Positions 18,250-27,703 of a DNA stretch of 64,000 bases are shown in pieces. Position numbers and translations under genes: made by a program. Within the stretch, counting starts at the first letter, position 1. Each line of letters opens with the position of its first letter. Source of the stretch: Sphingobacterium sp. (GTDB lineage: Bacteria; Bacteroidota; Bacteroidia; Sphingobacteriales; Sphingobacteriaceae). Under the pieces are notes generated by a model. The model ran no database searches and was not told the origin of the DNA. It saw only the letters and a list, made by a program, of their open reading frames with translations. The DNA is taken from contig JAITLV010000131.1 in the NCBI GenBank assembly GCA_031277685.1, forward strand, positions 124,001 to 188,000, given 5' to 3'.

Positions 18250-18909
18250 ATGGATAAACGCATTTCAATAGAGGAGCTTGAAGGAAACGTATTCTTTTGG
18301 TATTATTATTTATGTTGGTTCCGTGGTTACGATGCTGAAAACGAATTAAATATTGATGAAGCACTGGAGGTTATGCAAATTGATACGGAAGATTTTGCAA
18401 ATTGGGAACAATTTTTCTTCCCTCCTAAAACAGATGATGAAGTACTTCGATATATCACTGAAGACCTGACAGTAGAATTGTCCATTCATATCCAATTCCG
18501 TTCAAATGCAATTGTTTTCTTTCTCAATGATAACTACATTGGTAATCTAGGCGGTCATTTCGAGGCCTGGTTTTTGGCCTTGGAAGAACTAAAATCTTTT
18601 GAGAAGTATCCACTTTTATTTCTACTGCTTATGCCCATGCTGGGAATCGCAACAGATCAGCAACAAGAGACCCTGACCTTAGTAGCCAAACATTTGACCG
18701 CTATTCCAGTTTTTGCGGATCATGCTCCATACATTGCGAGCTGTATAACGAATGGATTAGTTATGACAAACGGATTTATACAGCATGATGCACTAGGTTT
18801 CATCAATGATCAAAATCATAGTGTTAGAAATATAAATCAATATCCAGCTGGAAAAGAAGATTTCACCGTATTGAATAGGATATTAAAACAGTTTGTCCAG
18901 AAGAATTAG
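18250..18909 (+). CDS. Acidic protein of unknown function, immunity-protein-like in style
   Basis: The 219-residue soluble protein has no signal peptide. It is acidic and rich in aromatic residues at the start (GNVFFWYYYLCWFRGYDAENELNID). The middle has LSIHIQFRSNAIVFFLNDNYIGNLGGHFEAWFLALEEL. Lone acidic proteins of this type are often polymorphic-toxin immunity proteins, but no toxin gene lies nearby and I cannot place it in a family. It precedes a DUF2809-like gene by 48 bp, and the two may be co-transcribed. Confidence 0.55.
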   Translation: MDKRISIEELEGNVFFWYYYLCWFRGYDAENELNIDEALEVMQIDTEDFANWEQFFFPPKTDDEVLRYITEDLTVELSIHIQFRSNAIVFFLNDNYIGNLGGHFEAWFLALEELKSFEKYPLLFLLLMPMLGIATDQQQETLTLVAKHLTAIPVFADHAPYIASCITNGLVMTNGFIQHDALGFINDQNHSVRNINQYPAGKEDFTVLNRILKQFVQKN

Positions 18910-18957
18910 TCGCGAACAATAGCTATACACAAAAAGAAATTACTTAGTCCCACAATA

Positions 18958-19332
18958 ATGAACTTCACCAAAGCCCACTATTTGGCGTTAATAATCATTA
19001 CAATAGCTATGGGATTACTTTCCCGCAAAATAAAGGTTATCCCGCTCTATGTTGGGGATAGTTTATATGCCGTGATGGCCTACTGGTTATGCAGGTTTAT
19101 TTTTTTTCAGCGATCCTTCAGCTTTTGCTTTGTAAGCTCACTCGTATTTTGTTTTGCAATTGAGTTTTTACAATTGGTACAACATCCACTATTGATCAGC
19201 ATCAGAAGTCATCCGCTGCTACGATTGCTATTTGGCCAAGGCTTTCTCTGGTCTGACCTGGTCGCCTACATCGTTGGATCTGTTATCGCTTTTCTCTTGG
19301 ACCGATCTTTTCATCGAGCCAAAAGAAGATAA
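18958..19332 (+). CDS. DUF2809-like small integral membrane protein
   Basis: The 124-residue product has four hydrophobic segments (about 8-22, 30-48, 55-72, 95-113). The motifs GLLSRKIKVIPLYVGDSLYAVMAY, the FAIEFLQL helix and the closing FLWSDLVAYIVGSVIAFLLD match the DUF2809 family of unknown function. It is related in style to VanZ-like proteins. A basic tail (HRAKRR) marks the cytoplasmic end. Confidence 0.75.
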   Translation: MNFTKAHYLALIIITIAMGLLSRKIKVIPLYVGDSLYAVMAYWLCRFIFFQRSFSFCFVSSLVFCFAIEFLQLVQHPLLISIRSHPLLRLLFGQGFLWSDLVAYIVGSVIAFLLDRSFHRAKRR

Positions 19333-19363
19333 GAAGAATTCTGATCGCGTGTTAGGATTTTTT

Positions 19364-19888
19364 TTACTTTGTCGTTTTCGCTCCCATACTTTTCCCTAGA
19401 TTTTCATAGGCCACATCATTGGGTTGCCATAATTCGATTTTATTTCCTTCAATATCCATGATGTGGACAAATTTGCCATAGTCAAATGTTTCGATCTCAT
19501 CCAAAACATTAACTCCTTCTTTTTTTAATTCAGCAATTAAGTATTCAAGATTTTCGACCCGATAGTTGATCATAAAATCTTTTTCAGAAGGTTGAAAATA
19601 GTTGGTACTTTCTTTAAAAGGGCTCCATTGAGAAAAACCTTTCTCGGTACTGTCAGCACCTTGATACCACTCAAATACTGCCCCATATTCATTTGTATTT
19701 AATCCGAGATGGGTCGAATACCACGCGCGCATTTTTTGTGGGTTTTTACACTTAAAAAAAATCCCACCAATACCTGTAACCCTTTTCCTTTGGGGGACTA
19801 TCTTATCATTCTTTATGGCATTAAAAGCGTAGCCCATGCAGAAAGCGAACAATATGCTAACAATAAAAAAAAATCTTTTCATATCCAT
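19364..19888 (-). CDS. VOC (glyoxalase-like) family protein with N-terminal membrane anchor
   Basis: The 174-residue protein begins with a hydrophobic stretch (FFFIVSILFAFCMGYAFNAI), a signal anchor or signal peptide. One beta-alpha-beta-beta-beta VOC unit follows from VTGIGGIFFKCKNPQKMRAWYSTHLGL to FVHIMDIEGNKIELWQP. The final Glu in KIELWQ is the usual metal ligand of VOC enzymes. The superfamily includes glyoxalase I, dioxygenases and resistance proteins, so the substrate cannot be given. Export is unusual for this family. Confidence 0.8.
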   Translation of the reverse strand: MDMKRFFFIVSILFAFCMGYAFNAIKNDKIVPQRKRVTGIGGIFFKCKNPQKMRAWYSTHLGLNTNEYGAVFEWYQGADSTEKGFSQWSPFKESTNYFQPSEKDFMINYRVENLEYLIAELKKEGVNVLDEIETFDYGKFVHIMDIEGNKIELWQPNDVAYENLGKSMGAKTTK

Positions 19889-19974
19889 GATTGTCTGTTG
19901 TCTATTCGCAATTTAATCAATAAACATTGTATTTAAACCATATACAAACGATTTGAGGGCATCACATCAGGTTT

Positions 19975-22869
19975 TCAAATCGCATTCAAATAGTCATTCA
20001 ACGATAGCTCTGTTTCGACCTGTAACTTTTTGCGCAATCTATACCGATGGATTTCTACCCCCCTAACCGTAATATTCTGTAATTGTGCAATTTGTTTTGA
20101 TGTGAAATGTAGCTTCAGATAAGCACATACTTTCAAGTCATTACGGGACAATCCGGGATGTTTTTCCTTTAATTTATTCAAAAAACCATCATTAAGCTCA
20201 TCAAAATGACTAGCAAATTGATTCCAGTTGGCACTATTTTTTTCAATGTCTTTCAACAGGTTGTTGATACGCCTTAAGTTTGAATCCTCATCCTCACCCG
20301 TATCGAGCTTAGATAGTTCATCCCGTACTTTAATTAATGCCCCTGAATTTTCGAGCAACTGCATACTTGTACTTGCCAGTTCTTTAGTCTTGGCCATCAC
20401 TTCGTGCGCTAACTTCTCATTATTCAACTTCACAATTTCCTTCTCATTTTTCTCGATTTCCAGCTGATGGATATAACGCAGTTGCGCCAACTGTTGTTCG
20501 TGTTTCCGCTGTTGTTTGCGCTGCTCGATTTTCCGAAAACGAATCAACCCCAATACGCCAAGTATACAGAGCAAAAAATAGAACGCTTTTGCCCATACGG
20601 TTTTATACCAAGGCGGCAGCACCACAAAGCTATATTCCTCCACATTGGATTCTTGGTTGAGGTTATTCCGTACCTTCACCAAGAACGTATATTGACCATC
20701 CTGTAAATTAGTATAAGATTTTTCGGACAGCGGAGACCAGGCGGACCAATCTTCGTCATAGCCGGATAACTTATAGCTGAACTCAAGGTGTTGATATATA
20801 CCATAACTTGGTGAAGAAAAACTAAATTTAAACGAGTTGAATAGCGCAGGCAGCTGTTGCATACTGTCCTTGGCTAACTGCCGTTGCGTCTGGGAAGCAT
20901 TGGAAAAAAAACCGGCGAAAATAAGGCTATCTTCCCTTCCTGTAGCCACAATTTGCGACAACATAGCAACAGGTTTAACACTCTGTTTCAAGTACTTATT
21001 ATAGTTGATATGAATTGCTCCTTTTTCTGCGCCTACGTAGATATTATTTCGATCAAAAGCATAAATATGTTCGAACCCGGTCGTATTCATACCTTCTATT
21101 TCCGGAAAATTGATCAATTCATAAGATCCTCTTTTAGGGTCAAATTTGCCTACTCCTACCATTTTTTTTGTGCAAAACCACACATTTCCGTCTTGGTCAT
21201 CTTTTAAATAACGGATCGTCAGATCTTTGAAAGCAGCGAACTGCTTGCTTGGTACAAATTGTTTTTTGCTATAGTCATAATTGTAGAGCCCTTTCTCAGT
21301 CGCAAAAATCACCTGATTTTTTATACTAAATACATAATTCTGGTAATCCGCCGGAAGCCCATGTTTTTTTGTATAGAGTTCAGTCTGATACGATTTTTTG
21401 TCTTGTGAGAGTATTATACGATAGATTCCCCGATAAGGATGCGATGCCCATATTGTTCCGTTTTCATCTTGCTCCAAAAAGCGAAAAGAGTCCGACAGCC
21501 CATTCAACAGGCCTGTAGAAGAGAAAACATTGTTTTTGAAATTTAATAGTTCAAGTCCCTGATAGGTCCCAACTAAGCTGGATCGAATGGGATATACAAG
21601 ATTCAGTGGAAGCAATTTCCATGTACCGATACCTTGTGTCAGCGGTTTTATGGCATTCCCCATAATCTGAAACAAGCCCTTGTTATGTCCCAACAGCAAT
21701 TGGCCGTTGAGCTGTTCCAAGCGCCAGGCTTCTCCGCCATCACTACCCGAAAGCAATGAAAAAACTGCGGGCGAACGACTTTGATCAAGCAGACCATTCT
21801 TTATTGGTGCATAATATACCCCGTTGGAAGAAGAAAGATAGAGTGCATTATTGAAAATAACAGAGGAATATCCGGTCACATCGTTTTCCATATTTGGCCG
21901 CAGGTAGCGGATCGCGCTTCCATAACTTATAACAGAAATCACATTGTCGGTACCAATCCAAATGTTTCTTTGCCGATCCACGAAAACCGCAGTCACATTC
22001 TTGTTCTGCAAGCCCTCCCTGACGCCAATCCGCTGAATTGTATTTCCGGCCATATTGCGGATGTGGCAACCTTCTTTGGCGTTACCAACCACAAATGTAG
22101 AGTCATCGATATGCGCTAAAGATGGTGTATAACTACCATCCCAGTCCTGCCTATTCAATCGTGTCAACGTCCTGTCCTTTAAGGCGTAGGTTTCGTTATT
22201 TAATGTAGACAAGAGCATACGATCCTGACCAAAAGGCATTAGAGCAGCTATCTTAACTTCTTTGAAAGGTAGATCTTTGATAAAGGGTGTCCATTTGTTA
22301 TCACGAAATTCCAATAGGCCATGCTGCTTATCCTGTGCATACAATCTGCCACCAGACTGCCCCATAAAATACCATTCCACCGCTGCTGGATGCACCTGAA
22401 TTTTCTGCCCCTTTAATTCAAATATCACATTGGTTCCCCGGAAAAAGACCGATTGCCCTACACCGGCCGTATTCCATACATCCGCAAAACTCCTATATTC
22501 CGCTGGAACTAAATCTTTCAATGACCGATAGGTCAACCCCGATTGTGCAGAACGTTCAAAATACCCAAAATCCCCTTGACCACCGACATAAATCCGATCA
22601 TTTGCATCAATCCAGATGGAACGGATATTCGTGTGATTTGGCAAGGAAAATGTTTTCCAATATCTTCCGTCAAAAGTCAACAGTCCCTCACTATTGCCAA
22701 AATACATAATACCATGACTGTCCTGTTTTATATCCCAGGTGCGGCTTCCACCTTGCGTAACGGACTTACTATAATTGTATACCAAAGGTAAACCAAGTAA
22801 ATTCTGTCCCCACAGCCGATTGGAAAAAATAGAAAACAGCAAAAAACATAGCATGGTAAAACACTTCAT
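19975..22869 (-). CDS. Membrane-spanning propeller/Y_Y_Y regulator with LuxR-type HTH (beta-glucan locus)
   Basis: The start is set at 22869, because a ribosome binding site (GAGGGGA) overlaps the upstream in-frame ATG at 22884. The product is 964 residues. It has a signal peptide (to about 25), a two-component-regulator beta-propeller of about 600 residues (YFGNSEGLLTFDGRYW and NIWIGTDNVISVI are repeat signatures), a Y_Y_Y domain (FSYKLSGYDEDWSAWSPL) and a membrane segment (about 757-775). A long coiled coil leads to a cytoplasmic LuxR-type HTH (NDLKVCAYLKLHFTSKQIAQLQNITVRGVEIHRYRLRKKL). There is no histidine kinase or receiver domain, so it looks like a one-component, membrane-tethered regulator that senses an oligosaccharide in the periplasm. 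It is divergent from susC and most likely controls it. Confidence 0.88.
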   Translation of the reverse strand: MKCFTMLCFLLFSIFSNRLWGQNLLGLPLVYNYSKSVTQGGSRTWDIKQDSHGIMYFGNSEGLLTFDGRYWKTFSLPNHTNIRSIWIDANDRIYVGGQGDFGYFERSAQSGLTYRSLKDLVPAEYRSFADVWNTAGVGQSVFFRGTNVIFELKGQKIQVHPAAVEWYFMGQSGGRLYAQDKQHGLLEFRDNKWTPFIKDLPFKEVKIAALMPFGQDRMLLSTLNNETYALKDRTLTRLNRQDWDGSYTPSLAHIDDSTFVVGNAKEGCHIRNMAGNTIQRIGVREGLQNKNVTAVFVDRQRNIWIGTDNVISVISYGSAIRYLRPNMENDVTGYSSVIFNNALYLSSSNGVYYAPIKNGLLDQSRSPAVFSLLSGSDGGEAWRLEQLNGQLLLGHNKGLFQIMGNAIKPLTQGIGTWKLLPLNLVYPIRSSLVGTYQGLELLNFKNNVFSSTGLLNGLSDSFRFLEQDENGTIWASHPYRGIYRIILSQDKKSYQTELYTKKHGLPADYQNYVFSIKNQVIFATEKGLYNYDYSKKQFVPSKQFAAFKDLTIRYLKDDQDGNVWFCTKKMVGVGKFDPKRGSYELINFPEIEGMNTTGFEHIYAFDRNNIYVGAEKGAIHINYNKYLKQSVKPVAMLSQIVATGREDSLIFAGFFSNASQTQRQLAKDSMQQLPALFNSFKFSFSSPSYGIYQHLEFSYKLSGYDEDWSAWSPLSEKSYTNLQDGQYTFLVKVRNNLNQESNVEEYSFVVLPPWYKTVWAKAFYFLLCILGVLGLIRFRKIEQRKQQRKHEQQLAQLRYIHQLEIEKNEKEIVKLNNEKLAHEVMAKTKELASTSMQLLENSGALIKVRDELSKLDTGEDEDSNLRRINNLLKDIEKNSANWNQFASHFDELNDGFLNKLKEKHPGLSRNDLKVCAYLKLHFTSKQIAQLQNITVRGVEIHRYRLRKKLQVETELSLNDYLNAI

Positions 22870-22889
22870 AATAATTCCCCTCAATTGGC

Positions 22890-22966
22890 TGACGTAAACT
22901 TGACGTACCCCAAATATATTGATTTTTAAGCAACAAATGCAATATGAAGTAGTATTGAAGTACCCC
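22890..22966 (+). promoter_or_regulatory. Two composite direct-repeat operators upstream of susC
   Basis: Site A (22890-22911) reads TGACGTA-N4-TGACGTA-CCCC. Site B (22945-22966) reads TGAAGTA-N4-TGAAGTA-CCCC. Within each site the half-sites are 11 bp apart (one helical turn), and the two sites start 55 bp apart (five turns), so all half-sites face the same side of the DNA. Site B ends 5 bp before the -33 element of susC, where an activator would sit. Site A begins 21 bp upstream of the start codon of the divergent regulator gene, so that gene may be controlled too. Confidence 0.7.
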
Positions 22967-22971
22967 TAAAA

Positions 22972-23002
22972 TTGAGCATTCACATTTGTAATCCTAATTT
23001 TG
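22972..23002 (+). promoter_or_regulatory. susC: Consensus Bacteroidota promoter of the susC-susD-GH16 operon
   Basis: TTG (22972-22974), a 20-bp spacer and TAATTTTG (22995-23002) match TTG/TAnnTTTG. The expected start of transcription is near 23009, giving a leader of about 38 nt before the ATG at 23047. The location also rules out translation starts upstream of 23009. Confidence 0.75.
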
Positions 23003-23046
23003 AATTTAATAATTATAAACAATTCCTAAATTTCAATTCATTACAC

Positions 23047-26000
23047 ATGAAAAATAATATTAGTATTATTGCTAGTGCTGCGCTGTTCTCATGCCTCACC
23101 AATACGGTAAGCGCACAGAACAGGACAATCAGTGGGCGGATCACAAACGAACAGGGAAATCCGATTGTTGCCAGTGTTGTTGTACAGGGGAACACCAAGA
23201 TAGGTACAAGCAGCAATGAAAACGGGGACTTTACACTTAGCCTTCCGTCCAACTCCAATTATGTCACCATCTCCTCTCTAGGATATGAAACGAAAACAGT
23301 TCCCATAAATGGAGCTATGCTAACTATCCAACTCAAACAGAAAGGCGACGTCAGTCTCGATGAGGTCGTTGTCGTAGGATATGGTACCCAACGAAAGGGA
23401 GATCTAACTGCTCCCATCGGCACAGTAAATATGGAAGAAATGGTCAAACGTACTGTTTCCAACCCAATGGATGCCTTGCAGGGTAAAGTTGCCGGCGTGC
23501 AAATTGTAAGTTCGGGAGCCCCAGGATCATCCCCATCTGTTCGTGTCCGGGGTGTAGGCTCCTTCAACAATGAAAGCCCTTTATATGTTGTAGACGGCAT
23601 GTTTTTGGACAATATAGATTTCCTGAACCCAAATGATATCGCCGACATCTCTATTTTAAAGGATGCTTCTGGTGCTGCAATTTATGGGGTACGTGCAGCA
23701 AATGGTGTCATTCTGGTGACAACAAAAAAAGGAAGCTTAAACATGAAGTCCAAAATTACATATAATGGTTTCGCCGGCTTCCAAACACCAACAAATGTGT
23801 TAAAAATGGCTAATGCACAGCAATATGCCGCTTATGCAACTGCCATAGGTAACGATGCCTTTGTAAAAAGCTCCGTGCAAAAGTTTGGTGGCACAGAGAG
23901 TAATCCTGCAATGAATACGGATTGGTTCAAAGAACTCCTACGCTCCAAAGCACTGATCACCAACCATAACTTGGACCTGATGGGTGGCAGTGAAAAAATC
24001 ACCTATGCTATGGGACTTAATTACGTCAAACAGGATGGTATTATGGATGCCAGCAATATGAATCAGAAATACAACATTCGTATGCAGGCAGATGCTAAAG
24101 TAACAGATTGGTTGAAGGCTGGTTTTAGTGCACATTTTAATAATTTCAAAACCTACTCGCCCAATAATGCTGCTTTCAGACAAGCTTATTTCGCTTCCCC
24201 ACTCTACCCGGTCTATGATCCGTCACTTGAACTCGCCAAACCGGAGAAATTTGGGTCCAGTACTGCAATTGGTATGCAATCTGGGTTTTGGTATAATAAT
24301 CCTATTGCAACTGCTTTCTATAATACAAATCAAACAAAAGGTTTTCAGATCCTGCCGACAATTTATTTAGAAGCAGCATTATGGAAAGATAAAATCACTT
24401 TCCGCTCCCAGCTTAGCCAGCGTTATCAATCTACACACAATATAAACTATAACCCTGTTTATTATATTGATAACGATCAGCGCAATGACCGTTCTTTTCT
24501 GCAGTCAACACAGGCTCGTAACACCAATTATATCCTGGATAACCTCCTGACCTATAAAGATCAGTCCGGCAAACACCACTGGTCATTATTATTAGGTCAG
24601 TCTTCCCGCGAGGAACGCTGGCGCGAAACCTGGGTACAAGCCAATGATGTACCTGCATCGGAGGAATTTTGGTATGTAGGTGTCAATGCCCAAGGTACTG
24701 GTTCGGCTACTGGATACGGAGAGAGAGGATCAAGAAATGCAGGTATATCCTACTTCACCAGAGGTACTTATGACTACGACAACAAGTATCTATTGACAGC
24801 GACATTCCGTGCGGATGGAAGTTCAAAATACCAGACGAAATGGGGTTATTTTCCTTCCATAGGCCTGGGGTGGGTATTGACCCGGGAAAAGTTTATGGAG
24901 AACCAAAAACTTTTCAATCAGTTAAAGCTCCGTGGAAGTTGGGGTAAATTGGGTAACGATGGTATTCAGCCGAATGCAGGCTATGCCACAGTTTATTCAG
25001 GCAACAACTATTCGGGTATATTTGGTAGCGAAGGCGCTACGAACGGCATCCGGGTACCCGGATACCGTGTCGGACGATTTTTCACCCAAGTGCGCTGGGA
25101 AGTTGTCGAAGAATGGGATGGCGGTATAGATTTCGCGTTCTTGAACAACCGGTTAACAGGTACGATAGATTACTACCATCGCAAAACGCACGATCTTGCA
25201 TTTAGCAGACCTATCCCCTTTTCATGGGACCGTGTCTACGGCAATTGGGGTAGCGTCACAAACAGCGGCTGGGAGCTTGGTTTGCAATGGAAAGATAAAG
25301 TTGGAGATTTTGGCTATGCTATTGGCGGTAATCTAACAACCTTAAAAAACCGGGTCAATAATCTTGGCGGACTCGAGAATATCATGAATGGTTATCCAGA
25401 ATGGTCGGCTGAATTTCCAGCACGGATTGAACTGAACCAACCGATCAACTTTTATTATGGTTATGAAGTAGCAGGTGTCTACCAAAATCAGGCGCAGATA
25501 GATGCAGATCCAATTGCGAAACGTTACAACCAACAAAATCCTAATACACCAATCTTACCAGGATACCTTCAATACAAGGATCAAAACGGCAATGGAGAGC
25601 TCGATGAGAAAGACCGGATCAACCTAGGTAGTTATATTCCAAAAATTACTTATGGTTTTAATGTTGCTTTTGATTATAAAAACTTCGATTTAAATATTGC
25701 TTTCCAAGGTGTTGCCGGCAATAAGATACATAACCTCAATCGGGCGATGCGTCGCAAGTATAATCAGATGAACGTTGATGCCGCATTTGTAGAAAACCTC
25801 TGGACTGGTGAAGGAAGTAGCAACACCCATCCTTCGGCGAAAGGATCTGTAGCTCCATGGAATCTCCAAGCCAGCTCATTCTTCGTTGAAAGTGGCGCCT
25901 ATCTACGGATACAGAATATACAATTGGGCTATAATTTCGAGCTAAATAAAATACCCGTACGTGTTTTCGCAACAGCTGACCGCCCTTTTATTTTTACGAA

Positions 26001-26127
26001 ATACAATGGATTCTCGCCGGAAATTAGCGGTACAGGTTTAGCTTCCGATGTCCGAGGAATGGGATTTGACGCCAATATTTATCCAATTGCTTCTTCCTAT
26101 AGCCTAGGTGTTAAAGTATCGTTCTAA
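23047..26127 (+). CDS. susC: SusC/RagA-type TonB-linked outer-membrane transporter
   Basis: The ATG at 23047 (inside a longer open frame) gives a proper signal peptide (to VSAQ) and a 1026-residue protein of normal SusC length. It has a carboxypeptidase-regulatory-like domain (about 26-100, ISGRITNEQGNPIVASVVVQ). Next are the SusC TonB-box-region signature (DEVVVVGYGTQRKGDLTAPIGTV) and the plug (VRGVGSFNNESPLYVVDGMFLDNIDFLNPNDIADISILKDASGAAIYG). A 22-strand barrel ends in KVSF. With SusD it imports oligosaccharides over the outer membrane. From the linked GH16 enzyme the substrate is most likely a mixed-linkage or beta-1,3-glucan such as laminarin. It is the first gene of a three-gene operon. 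Confidence 0.95.
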   Translation: MKNNISIIASAALFSCLTNTVSAQNRTISGRITNEQGNPIVASVVVQGNTKIGTSSNENGDFTLSLPSNSNYVTISSLGYETKTVPINGAMLTIQLKQKGDVSLDEVVVVGYGTQRKGDLTAPIGTVNMEEMVKRTVSNPMDALQGKVAGVQIVSSGAPGSSPSVRVRGVGSFNNESPLYVVDGMFLDNIDFLNPNDIADISILKDASGAAIYGVRAANGVILVTTKKGSLNMKSKITYNGFAGFQTPTNVLKMANAQQYAAYATAIGNDAFVKSSVQKFGGTESNPAMNTDWFKELLRSKALITNHNLDLMGGSEKITYAMGLNYVKQDGIMDASNMNQKYNIRMQADAKVTDWLKAGFSAHFNNFKTYSPNNAAFRQAYFASPLYPVYDPSLELAKPEKFGSSTAIGMQSGFWYNNPIATAFYNTNQTKGFQILPTIYLEAALWKDKITFRSQLSQRYQSTHNINYNPVYYIDNDQRNDRSFLQSTQARNTNYILDNLLTYKDQSGKHHWSLLLGQSSREERWRETWVQANDVPASEEFWYVGVNAQGTGSATGYGERGSRNAGISYFTRGTYDYDNKYLLTATFRADGSSKYQTKWGYFPSIGLGWVLTREKFMENQKLFNQLKLRGSWGKLGNDGIQPNAGYATVYSGNNYSGIFGSEGATNGIRVPGYRVGRFFTQVRWEVVEEWDGGIDFAFLNNRLTGTIDYYHRKTHDLAFSRPIPFSWDRVYGNWGSVTNSGWELGLQWKDKVGDFGYAIGGNLTTLKNRVNNLGGLENIMNGYPEWSAEFPARIELNQPINFYYGYEVAGVYQNQAQIDADPIAKRYNQQNPNTPILPGYLQYKDQNGNGELDEKDRINLGSYIPKITYGFNVAFDYKNFDLNIAFQGVAGNKIHNLNRAMRRKYNQMNVDAAFVENLWTGEGSSNTHPSAKGSVAPWNLQASSFFVESGAYLRIQNIQLGYNFELNKIPVRVFATADRPFIFTKYNGFSPEISGTGLASDVRGMGFDANIYPIASSYSLGVKVSF

Positions 26128-26152
26128 TTAGTAACCTTTTATTTTAAACTGT

Positions 26153-27703
26153 ATGAAAAATTTTAAATATATCCTGATTGCAAGCTGTTTGGGCCTTTCT
26201 TTTAGTCTATCCAGCTGTAGCAAATTTTTGGACAAACCTTTAGAAAACCAACAGCGCTCCGAGGAGATAGATTATAGCAATACCGCTTTGATGTATGGTC
26301 CGGTTTCCGGCGTATACCGTTCGGCTTCGGATGATAATTTGGTACATTGGATTGACCTTTCCATTCGCTGTATGCGCGATGATGACTATCAGCAGGCTGC
26401 ACCAAACCCAAATGATAACCCTGAATTAATGGGCATCAAAAACTTTCAGAATGATGTCACAATCCAATCCTACTGGGGCCTGAATCAGTCCTGGATCAGC
26501 TATTACAGCCTTGTGATTGCAGCAAACAACGCACTGATCGAACTGGATAATTTTGCTGCTAAAATACCGGCAGCCAATGCTGCAGATCTAAAGCTTAACA
26601 AACAATACAAAGCAGAAGTCCGATTTCTCAGAGCATATGCCCATCTTATGGCCTCCCGATTGTTTGGTAATGTTCCTATTTTGATTGATAGCGACAATAT
26701 CGGACGTTTAGCGACCATTAACAAGAGTACTGTGACTGAAGTTCGTCAATTTATCATTGATGAAATGAATGCCTGTGCGGAGGATCTGGAAGATGCTCGC
26801 CCCAATCAATCCAAGCATGTGGGTGCTGTCACAAGATATTCTGCACTGCTGTTAAAAGCGAAAGCTGCCGCTGACCTCGCAGGAAATGACAACGGTAGCA
26901 GCCATTGGAACGACGTCCTTGATGCGACCAACAAAATTATCGCAAGTGGTAGGTTCTCCTTATACCCGAATTATTACGAGCTATACAAAATCCCGGGAAA
27001 AATGTCCAATGAGTCTATCTTTGAATTACAATACTCCGATTTTGGGTTGGGAACCGGTGATATTGTACGTCCTGGAGTTGACTGGGGGACTTTCTTCAAA
27101 TGGCAAGGGCCTTCCGGTGACCAGAAAGGTAGCCCTATTTCAGGCGCAGGCTGGGTTCCACCCTCACAGAATATCGTCGATTTCTTAACAAATAGAGGTG
27201 AAACTGAACGTTTGAAAACAACAATTCTCTATTGTGGAATCAATGGCAATCCGGCAACCACCGCAACCACCCCGAGTGGAGATGTTGTTTATGGAAATCC
27301 TTTTGGTGTTAAATATTTCAACGGTAAAGCTTATTTGCCAAAGTCACAGATGACAGCTGGAAGAATGGAATATGGTGCCAACAACAATGTACGTATATTA
27401 CGGTATGCCGATGTATTGTTACTAAATGCAGAGGCAAAGGTCAGAAAGGGACAAAATGGAGATGAGCCTTTCCGTCTGATTCGTGAACGGGCAAAACTTA
27501 GCCCCATTACCAATGTCAGCTTAAATCAAATTTTGGATGAACGCCGGGCTGAATTTGCGTGTGAATGGTGGGGCGAGCGTTTTAATGACCTTGTTCGTAC
27601 AGGACGCGCCAAAGAAGTTTTCGGTGCGAAATTCACACCCGGTGTAAGCGAGTACCTGCCTATTCCGCAGACTCAAATAGATGCAAATCCTAACTTTAGA
27701 TAG
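26153..27703 (+). CDS. susD: SusD/RagB-type surface glycan-binding lipoprotein
   Basis: The 516-residue protein has a lipobox LSSC22 followed by Ser-Lys, as in surface-exported Bacteroidota lipoproteins. It shows the SusD features: N-terminal FLDKPLENQQ, TPR-like helices (AEVRFLRAYAHLMASRLFGNVPI), and the C-terminal ILDERRAEFACEWWGERFNDLVRTGRAKEVF. It forms the lid of the SusC barrel and binds the incoming oligosaccharide. It lies 25 bp after susC and directly abuts the glycanase gene. Confidence 0.95.
   Translation: MKNFKYILIASCLGLSFSLSSCSKFLDKPLENQQRSEEIDYSNTALMYGPVSGVYRSASDDNLVHWIDLSIRCMRDDDYQQAAPNPNDNPELMGIKNFQNDVTIQSYWGLNQSWISYYSLVIAANNALIELDNFAAKIPAANAADLKLNKQYKAEVRFLRAYAHLMASRLFGNVPILIDSDNIGRLATINKSTVTEVRQFIIDEMNACAEDLEDARPNQSKHVGAVTRYSALLLKAKAAADLAGNDNGSSHWNDVLDATNKIIASGRFSLYPNYYELYKIPGKMSNESIFELQYSDFGLGTGDIVRPGVDWGTFFKWQGPSGDQKGSPISGAGWVPPSQNIVDFLTNRGETERLKTTILYCGINGNPATTATTPSGDVVYGNPFGVKYFNGKAYLPKSQMTAGRMEYGANNNVRILRYADVLLLNAEAKVRKGQNGDEPFRLIRERAKLSPITNVSLNQILDERRAEFACEWWGERFNDLVRTGRAKEVFGAKFTPGVSEYLPIPQTQIDANPNFR

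Noticed and set aside
18250..18909. Assignment as a polymorphic-toxin immunity protein
   Set aside because: Only the general acidic, aromatic character fits; no toxin gene is nearby and no family motif could be confirmed.
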